Below, one piece after another: positions 5,014-6,685 of a stretch of DNA of 6,685 nucleotides. This DNA is from Prolixibacteraceae bacterium (GTDB taxonomy: Bacteria > Bacteroidota > Bacteroidia > Bacteroidales > Prolixibacteraceae): assembly GCA_023229575.1 (NCBI GenBank), contig JALNYZ010000075.1:1-6685 (forward strand), in the 5' to 3' direction. The translations under genes and the position numbers were made by a program. The notes under the pieces were generated by a model. That model did not search any database, was not told the origin of the DNA, and saw only the letters and a list, made by a program, of their open reading frames with translations. The first letter of the stretch is position 1. Each line of letters opens with the position of its first letter.

Positions 5014-6127
5014 AATTTTATGTGTTACCGACGACCTTGGATCCGGTGGTGCGCAGCGTCAGCTGGTCGAGATAGCACTCTTTCTCTGTCAGATAGGATA
5101 TGATGTCGAATTTCTGGTTTATAAACCGGAAAATTCGCAGGAACCAATACTCAAACAGCAAGGCATCAAGGTTATGCGGATTCCTGCTTGTGGTTTCTTT
5201 AGCCGTATTTGCCGTATGCGGAAAATCATTCGGGGAGGCAATTACAATCTGGTTGTCGCATTCCGTCGCACACCGGCCTTTATCTGCGAAGTGGCAGGAT
5301 TGCCCAGGCGCAAATGGAAACTGGCAGTCAGCGAACGAAGTTCCCGCCGAAATAAGGCCAAGACTTTACTGGGGCGCTTTTATCCTTATTTTCACAAGTT
5401 CGCAGACTGTATCATATGCAATACGTTCACAAACAGTACGGTGGTGATGGAATCAAACCCGCAGATTAAAGTCGAAAATGTACATGTAATCTATAACTGT
5501 CACGACTTTTCAAACTGGCGGCAACCCCGGCCTGTGCCTACAGAAACAGATAGTTCAACACTCCGGATGGTTATAGCCGCTAGGGTAAGCGACATGAGCC
5601 ACCTAAAGGTACTGATGGATGCCATGCTCCATCTTACCCCCCAGGAGCGTGCTGCGCTTAGGGTTGAATGGTATAATTGCGGTTCAAAAGAGATGGGAAG
5701 CCCGGAACTTCTCGAAAGCTTCAACCAGCAGATACAGCAAAAGAGATTGCACCTCTTTGTACGGCGTGCCCCCTACGATATGAACGAAATGATTGCCGAT
5801 TCCGACATCGTTGGCCTTTTCAGCTTTTCCGAAAAGTTACCCAGGGAGCTTTGCTCGGCAATGGCAAGCGGAAAGCCCATCATCTCTGCGAACGTATCAG
5901 ACATGCCCCTTTTGGTGGAAGACGGCAGGGGTGGTTTTTTGTGTGATGCCTCCGACCACTTAAGTGTAGCATCAGCTCTTCATAAAATGATAAGAAGCAC
6001 CAATTCGCAACGCCACGAAATGGGTCGCTATAACACGCAGCGCGCACGTTTCCTCTTCAGCAACGAACACACAGTACAGCGGTATGTTGTACTCTTTCAG
6101 AAACTTCTGAATAATTTCTCTACTTAA
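5000..6127 (+). CDS. GT4-like glycosyltransferase, family 1 (GT-B fold)
   Basis: The 375-residue product is a GT-B glycosyltransferase, likely adding a sugar from a nucleotide donor to a lipid-linked polysaccharide precursor on the cytoplasmic side of the membrane. No signal peptide or membrane helix is evident. The N-terminal domain opens with RILCVTDDLGSGGAQRQLVE (residues 5-24), the glycine-rich acceptor-side loop of GT4 enzymes. The C-terminal domain begins near 188 (LRMVIAARVSD), and the EX7E region reads E278-KLPRELC-S286 followed by AMASGKPII. The second Glu is thus Ser, and the lysine normally found in the R-x4-K segment after 195 appears to be S200. The start is ATG 5000, which overlaps the capF-like stop by 14 nt; an in-frame ATG at 4931 would add 23 residues lying wholly inside capF-like coding sequence and preceding the first strand. 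Donor and acceptor cannot be told. Confidence 0.84.
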   Translation: MSRSRILCVTDDLGSGGAQRQLVEIALFLCQIGYDVEFLVYKPENSQEPILKQQGIKVMRIPACGFFSRICRMRKIIRGGNYNLVVAFRRTPAFICEVAGLPRRKWKLAVSERSSRRNKAKTLLGRFYPYFHKFADCIICNTFTNSTVVMESNPQIKVENVHVIYNCHDFSNWRQPRPVPTETDSSTLRMVIAARVSDMSHLKVLMDAMLHLTPQERAALRVEWYNCGSKEMGSPELLESFNQQIQQKRLHLFVRRAPYDMNEMIADSDIVGLFSFSEKLPRELCSAMASGKPIISANVSDMPLLVEDGRGGFLCDASDHLSVASALHKMIRSTNSQRHEMGRYNTQRARFLFSNEHTVQRYVVLFQKLLNNFST

Positions 6128-6168
6128 ACGCTTTTTCTTGTAATCTATCGCATTAAACACAATAAGGT

Positions 6169-6685
6169 ATGAAAAACTTTAAGCTTTTATTAGTTGTCGG
6201 TACAGTATTGTCTCTTGCCTCTTGTGGATCTACAGCCCATATCCCCTATCTTATCGGAGCAGAAAATCTCAGCGAACAACAATTTAAGGAAACCGCCAGA
6301 ATTTACGAAGGCAGAGTCATGCCCAACGATATTCTCACTATTACTGTAAACACAACGGTCCCCGAAGCAGCAGTCCCTTTTAACCTGCCATTGGCTCCTG
6401 CCAACGCAAACGCCATTAATTCATTGCAAATAAGTTCCGGAGCAGGACTGCAAGCCTATGTAGTCAATAATCAGGGGCAAATCGAATTCCCTGTATTGGG
6501 GAAACTATTCGTAAACGGACTTACCCGTGTAGAGCTTCAAAACCTTATCAAAAGCAAAATATACCCCGAGTACCTGAAAGAGGAACCCATTATTAATGTA
6601 CGCTTTCAGAATTATAAGATATCCGTATTGGGAGAGGTGGGTCGTCCCGGTTCATTTACTTCACCCAGCGAACAATGTACCTTGT
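6169..6685 (+). CDS. wza: Wza-type polysaccharide export lipoprotein, 3' partial
   Basis: An ATG at 6169 opens a frame that runs off the window end; 172 complete residues are seen. The start MKNFKLLLVVGTVLSLASC is a lipoprotein signal with lipobox LASC, so Cys19 should be acylated. The residues after it (GSTAHIP) lack the acidic stretch typical of Bacteroidetes surface-export signals, consistent with a periplasm-facing anchor. Residues about 45-140 fit the polysaccharide biosynthesis/export domain (RVMPNDILTITVNT, then YVVNNQGQIEFPVLGKLFVNG). An SLBB-type beta-grasp domain starts near 145 (ISVLGEVGRPGSF). Wza-type proteins form the outer-membrane channel through which capsule or exopolysaccharide leaves. 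The gene follows the glycosyltransferase by 41 nt with no terminator, so it should be cotranscribed. A Wzc-type kinase/chain-length gene would be expected downstream. About 90-130 residues are missing, judged from usual Bacteroidetes lengths near 265-300. Confidence 0.92.
   Translation, partial: MKNFKLLLVVGTVLSLASCGSTAHIPYLIGAENLSEQQFKETARIYEGRVMPNDILTITVNTTVPEAAVPFNLPLAPANANAINSLQISSGAGLQAYVVNNQGQIEFPVLGKLFVNGLTRVELQNLIKSKIYPEYLKEEPIINVRFQNYKISVLGEVGRPGSFTSPSEQCTL

Noticed and set aside
5100..5946. Alternative frames inside the glycosyltransferase gene (plus 5100-5447, plus 5677-5946, minus 5500-5724)
   Set aside because: All overlap a well-supported GT4-like gene, show irregular Cys/Arg-rich composition and have no recognisable motifs.

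Overview
The window reads as a chromosomal segment of a Bacteroidales bacterium (Bacteroides/Parabacteroides-like). The grounds are TAnnTTTG-type -7 boxes instead of E. coli-like promoters, few Shine-Dalgarno sequences, a Bacteroidetes-type Wzi outer-membrane barrel and a Wza-type export lipoprotein beginning a polysaccharide locus. The genus cannot be fixed from the sequence alone.

Left part (1-1850), housekeeping. The window opens inside a fold-type I PLP enzyme, best read as CobD (threonine-phosphate decarboxylase of cobalamin synthesis). It ends at a strong bidirectional hairpin terminator. Facing it on the minus strand is an unlisted 56-residue protein with two membrane helices. A short AT-rich divergent promoter region separates that gene from a PlsC-type 1-acylglycerol-3-phosphate acyltransferase.

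Right part (1860-6685), surface polysaccharide. A minus-strand wzi gene (outer-membrane capsule assembly protein) converges on plsC with only 9 bp between stop codons. A roughly 500 bp gene-free, AT-rich, dyad-rich interval separates wzi from a plus-strand cluster: a CapF/WbjC-like reductase-cupin protein, a GT4-like glycosyltransferase whose start overlaps the capF stop by 14 nt, and, 41 nt further on, a Wza-like export lipoprotein cut by the window end. The cluster therefore looks like the start of an exopolysaccharide or capsule operon: sugar-nucleotide synthesis, sugar transfer, then export, with Wzi on the divergent side for surface attachment. No UpxY/UpxZ-type regulator genes lie ahead of it in this window.

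Most worth a second look: the CapF-like protein seems to have lost key residues in both domains (SDR tyrosine to Phe, cupin glutamate to Lys, and Arg of the DxRG motif to Leu). Its coupled glycosyltransferase also lacks the second Glu of the EX7E motif. The leader ahead of them carries several short inverted repeats, two of which share an arm and could form mutually exclusive hairpins.
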